DNA of 35,037 nt from Pigoraptor chileana (Eukaryota > Opisthokonta > Filasterea), in assembly GCA_943704495.1 (NCBI GenBank), contig CALSCR010000633.1, positions 1-35,037 on the forward strand. Reading direction: 5' to 3'. How positions within the stretch are numbered: the stretch's first letter is position 1; each line of letters opens with the position of its first letter. The notes beneath the pieces were generated by a model. It was not told the origin of the DNA. It worked only from the letters and a program-made list of their open reading frames with translations, and did not search any database. Shown piece by piece: positions 31,445 to 35,037 of this stretch. A program made the translations under genes and the position numbers.

Positions 31445-34400
31445 TTACGACACGCTTAGGGATCGGCTCAGAGTCACAGATAAAGCAGCCACAATATCCT
31501 CAAGCGAGTCAAGCGTAGATCTCTGCAAGTGATAAAAATGCATCGGCATGAAAACATGCTTTAGTGATCATTGCAACATTCTTGCACCGCGGTAATGCCG
31601 TAAATGTGCATGAATCACCCATCAGTTCACAAGAAGATGCACACCTCCAGCTGGACTGTTTGCAAGAACGAAGAGAGCAGCTGATCCTGTGCCGCAAACG
31701 TGCGTGCGATATCGGCGCGAAGCTGAATCAATGTGTGCATGTACATGCGGTTGTTAGTTTCTTTTTTTTCGCGAAATTGCAGAAGCTACTCGTAAAATAC
31801 AAGCATATGACGCACAGATAGACATGCATACCTGCGAGTTTCTTGCCAGAATGGATTTGATTGGGGCATCTGCTGCTAAGTCGTCTCCGTCGTCGTCAGG
31901 ATGTGTCAATATGCTCACAGTGCTTGCCATACTCATTCCAAGACCCGAGTCCGGACGTACCGGGCTGAGAGTGCGTGCCTGTAATCCCTCGTAGTCGCGC
32001 GAGTCGCCGCGCTGCAACATCCCCTACCCGACCGAAAAAATGAAGTTCAAAGACGACACAAGAACATAAACAAAAACAACATTAAAAAAAAGAGGAAGAA
32101 AGATTAACATCATTGCGACGCAGAGCGTGCTTGATTATGCCAATGAGCGGAAAGATCCCAATTGTTTTGTGATGCTCGCATGGAAACACACGTTGGCAGG
32201 CACGCACACACCCCAACACAACTTGCCTTTGTCGCCGTCCTCCCCTCCCTGCTGTCTGCAGTAGACACATCCGCCCCGACATCGTCGTTGTCCATTCGCT
32301 CGACAAGTACCGTCGGCATTTCAGAATCGTTGAGAGCAGTTCTGCGTGGGCCGACATCGTACAGCGGCGTGGGGGCGGGCGCGTCCTCAGCATCCTCAAG
32401 CTCACGCCGCAGCCAATCTGGGGTGTCATCGTCATCTTCACGCTTCATACTGCCCGACGCCGACGTCCGCGTCCCCCCAGATGTGCTCCCAGTCGCACTA
32501 CGTGACGACACACGTGACCCAGATGCCTCGCTCACGACCGTCGCCGCGCCATCGAGCTCGTCACGGAGCCAGCTGGGGACGTCATCGCCCTGGGGGTCGT
32601 CATCTGCGCCAGTGCCGTCATCGCCATTGCGCGCCGCACTGTCTTCCTCCGTCATTTCCGTAATGCGGTCAACACCGCCATCGTCTCCTCCATTGCTTCC
32701 ACCATTTCCCATCTTCGAATTGACGCTCATTCGCCGCGGTGTGCCAGATGCCTGGCGTGAGTTCTTGGCGAGGGAGGCGGCCTTGTGCAGGGAGGATGCG
32801 GCATCTGCAATCCGCGCGGCGCTGGGTTCGCATCCACTGGCAAGAGAGCTGTGGAGAGAGGTTGTCTCTGCACTTCGTTGAACCACCCTTGACGAGACGG
32901 TTTGCTCTGCGAGTGCGAGTGCGGAACACGGTCACATTTTCGGGTGACATCAGTGCGTGGAGACATATGCTTACATTTTTGAAGGGTTGAAAAGGGGAAA
33001 GAGTGACTATTGTCACTGAAGTGGATCAATCGCCACGCACGAACACACACAATCACCCACACGGATACACAGACATATACACATGTGCACATACAAATAA
33101 TAAGCACATACACACATGTATATGGGAACGCACAACACACAAATGCATTAATACACATATGCACGCGTACATATACACATATTTATACACACGTAAACGT
33201 GTATACAAATGAATACACAACACGCACACCCATACAGTTACACACACACACACACACACACGCCGCACCTGCAATGACCAGCGCGCACGACTGCCCACAC
33301 GCAACACCCGCCACAATGTGAAGCGATCCGAAGATGGGCCGCGGAAGTGAGCTATTGGCTGTCCTCCCGTTGCCCAGGCGACCGTTTTCACCACGACCCC
33401 ACGTATAGATCTCGTTCCCTGCATCATGGCGACAATGCAGCAGACAGCATGATGAGCGATGACATCGCGTGTTTGTATAGTATTTCTTTCCAACATACAC
33501 ACACATACATATCATGAAATAATGTTGTTGCTCAAGACACACAAATTAAGCGTAAACCGGATAAGAAAACACAGCAAGGTACAGAATATAAAGTACATGA
33601 CAAATGCACTTCCACACACGAATACTGAAGAGCAGCACATGGAAACCACTCACCATTACAAACAGCAATAGTAAAGTCTTCGCCGCACGACACCATGCCC
33701 ACTGGTTTTCCAAGCAATGCGTCAACGACATTCGCCTTTCGCCGGGTTCGCGCAGAAGACGTGTGTCCAAGACCGAGTTGCCCGCACCCATTCGCACCAA
33801 TTGTTATCAGTTTCCCCGCAACTGTGGCCAAATTGTCACATCCATTGACACACACACACACACACAAAAGAGAAAAAAATGTGAAAGGAGGGGGGGGGGG
33901 TAAGAATATGGCACCAGCAGAATACACTCGCGAATGCATTGGAGTAACCAGGCAAATGAGACAATCACATAATTTGAAGTTGTAATTTTGTATCGCGCAA
34001 ACCATACATCATACATTAATTTCAGCGCCTCGCAAAAAGACCAATGAAATACGGAATCATGCGGACAATTCGTCCGCTTTGGTCACACAACAAGGCACTC
34101 TTGCAACAGCTCACCACCGCACATAGATGTACACCCCTTTCCTCTGCTCATACGCGCGTCCAATCCACCACACAATATTCACATCGACACCGATACTGTT
34201 AAACAGCAAGGACATCAACCACACCACACACAACACAACCAACAAATTACGATTAAAGGTAAACGCACCGTCAATTGCGGCGGTGTGCGACACACCGGCG
34301 GATATATCACGAATAACATGTCGCCCGAGTGCGCGGACTGGCATAGGTGTCATGGCATCCTCCACAGTGTATTGCTCTTCAATTTCCTCCTGTGTACGTG

Positions 34401-34908
34401 CCTTCTTTGCAACAAGAAGTCCGCGCTCCCTGTCGACGCCGAGTTTGTTATTCTCATTGCCACCGCACGCAAACATGCGACCGCCGACGCACAGCATGAA
34501 TGTGCAGTCACGACCGCACGAAATCGAAAATACGCTCTGGTTACCCGGGACGTGAATGCGCGTGGGTGTGCCCCGAGGCTCCTCATCTCCAGTGCCGAGT
34601 CGCCCGTTCTCTCCGTTGCCCCATGTGTATACAGTGCCATCTGCGGCAAGAGCGACCGCGTGCTCACTGCCACAGGCAATGCTCACAATGGGCTCGGTGG
34701 TGTCAAATACTATTTTGACGGGGCGCTCACTGCAGATCTCCTTTCCATTGGGGCCGAATGAGCCGAGAAGTTGTGAGTCCTGCCCAAGACAGCCCCAGTA
34801 GTCTGACCCGAACGCATACACTTCGCCCGACGTCGTGAGACAGAGAGTGAATGTATCACCACAAGCAACCTTACGCACAAGAATCACAGCATCGCTCAGG
34901 GATTCGAC
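31445..34908 (-). CDS. Nek9-like protein, RCC1 propeller and C-terminal tail (5' end outside window)
   Basis: Seven exons are visible: 34908-34269, 33821-33654, 33418-33269, 32906-32227, 32011-31832, 31722-31645, 31522-31445. The first begins at an AG acceptor, so earlier exons lie beyond the right edge. The first three encode RCC1 repeats with landmarks typical of Nek9: FGSDYWGCLG, ACGGNENNKLG, SHTAAID, SCGEDFTIAV and RPIFGSLH. By homology a NIMA-type kinase domain is expected off the edge; it is not seen here. Nek8/Nek9 kinases act at cilia, centrosomes and mitosis. The tail is acidic and disordered with two copies of a P/DWLRxEL motif (about 32550-32580 and 32395-32430) and ends in two short helical exons. 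The intron 32226-32012 has a GC donor (AAG then GCAAGT). The last two small exons are less certain. Confidence 0.8.
33040..33262 (-). repeat. CA/TG-rich intron sequence in the Nek9-like gene
   Basis: The plus strand is rich in CA and ACACAT words, ending in a pure (CA)n run of about 22 bp (33240-33261). On the coding strand this reads as TG repeats inside the intron between exons 33418-33269 and 32906-32227. Confidence 0.75.
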
Positions 34909-34965
34909 CTGCACTCGTGTCGCAAGTGCATGCGCATATATTTGTATTGTATGTGAATGCAGTTT

Positions 34966-34967
<2 letters not shown>

Positions 34968-35037
<70 letters not shown>
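34968..35037. repeat. (GT)n microsatellite at the right edge
   Basis: At least 35 uninterrupted GT units run off the window. They lie upstream of the first visible Nek9-like exon, probably in an intron. Relative to that gene the coding strand reads CA, opposite to the other intronic repeats. Confidence 0.9.

Overview
This is nuclear DNA from a eukaryote. It holds six protein genes. Five are split by spliceosomal introns that I could follow with consistent reading phase, and the first is seen only as one open 3' stretch. Introns are often rich in TG microsatellites, and at least three appear to be GC-AG introns. The encoded families are a Nek9-type RCC1 propeller, a DNAJC8 splicing co-chaperone, a G8/PbH1 ectoprotein joined to a GH16 glucanase with a CBM43 domain, a plant-type UDP-glucuronate 4-epimerase, a GAUT-like GT8 transferase, and PAN and EGF modules. 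Together these point to a free-living, probably flagellated, polysaccharide-coated protist or alga. I cannot fix the lineage from this window. No rRNA, tRNA, CRISPR array or prokaryotic operon was seen.

Layout. Bases 2-1093 (+) are the 3' end of a Thr/Val-rich repeat protein. Bases 1094-4226 have no recognisable gene but contain a compound hairpin element (1658-1834) and a 1.17 kb element with terminal inverted repeats (2722-3896) that carries four copies of a 20-bp palindrome. Bases 4227-14311 (+, 13 exons) encode a ~2217-residue single-pass surface protein: signal peptide, G8, PbH1 region, GH16 glucanase, CBM43/X8, transmembrane segment. Bases 15554-18098 (+, 6 exons) encode DNAJC8. From 19 kb to the right edge every gene is on the minus strand: 19040-23761 (7 exons; epimerase-PAN-EGF-PAN-EGF-GT8-EGF fusion), 24884-26244 (3 exons; type II membrane protein with a Cys-rich lectin/FGE-like head), 27315-30719 (3 exons; coiled-coil protein with repeated RRxS sites) and 31445 to beyond 35037 (at least 7 exons; Nek9-like protein whose kinase end would lie off the right edge).

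The most notable item is the minus-strand fusion at 19040-23761. One polypeptide appears to contain both the enzyme that makes UDP-galacturonate from UDP-glucuronate and a GT8 domain with GAUT-type motifs that could use this donor. They sit behind one N-terminal membrane anchor and are separated by tandem PAN-EGF modules. With the predicted beta-1,3-glucanase ectoprotein and the repeat-rich first protein, this suggests a neighbourhood concerned with making and remodelling an extracellular polysaccharide coat. Whether the grouping is functional or accidental cannot be decided from sequence alone.

All exon borders were inferred by eye from phase, splice dinucleotides and remembered family patterns. 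Individual junctions could be off, above all the one between exons 7 and 8 of the surface protein.
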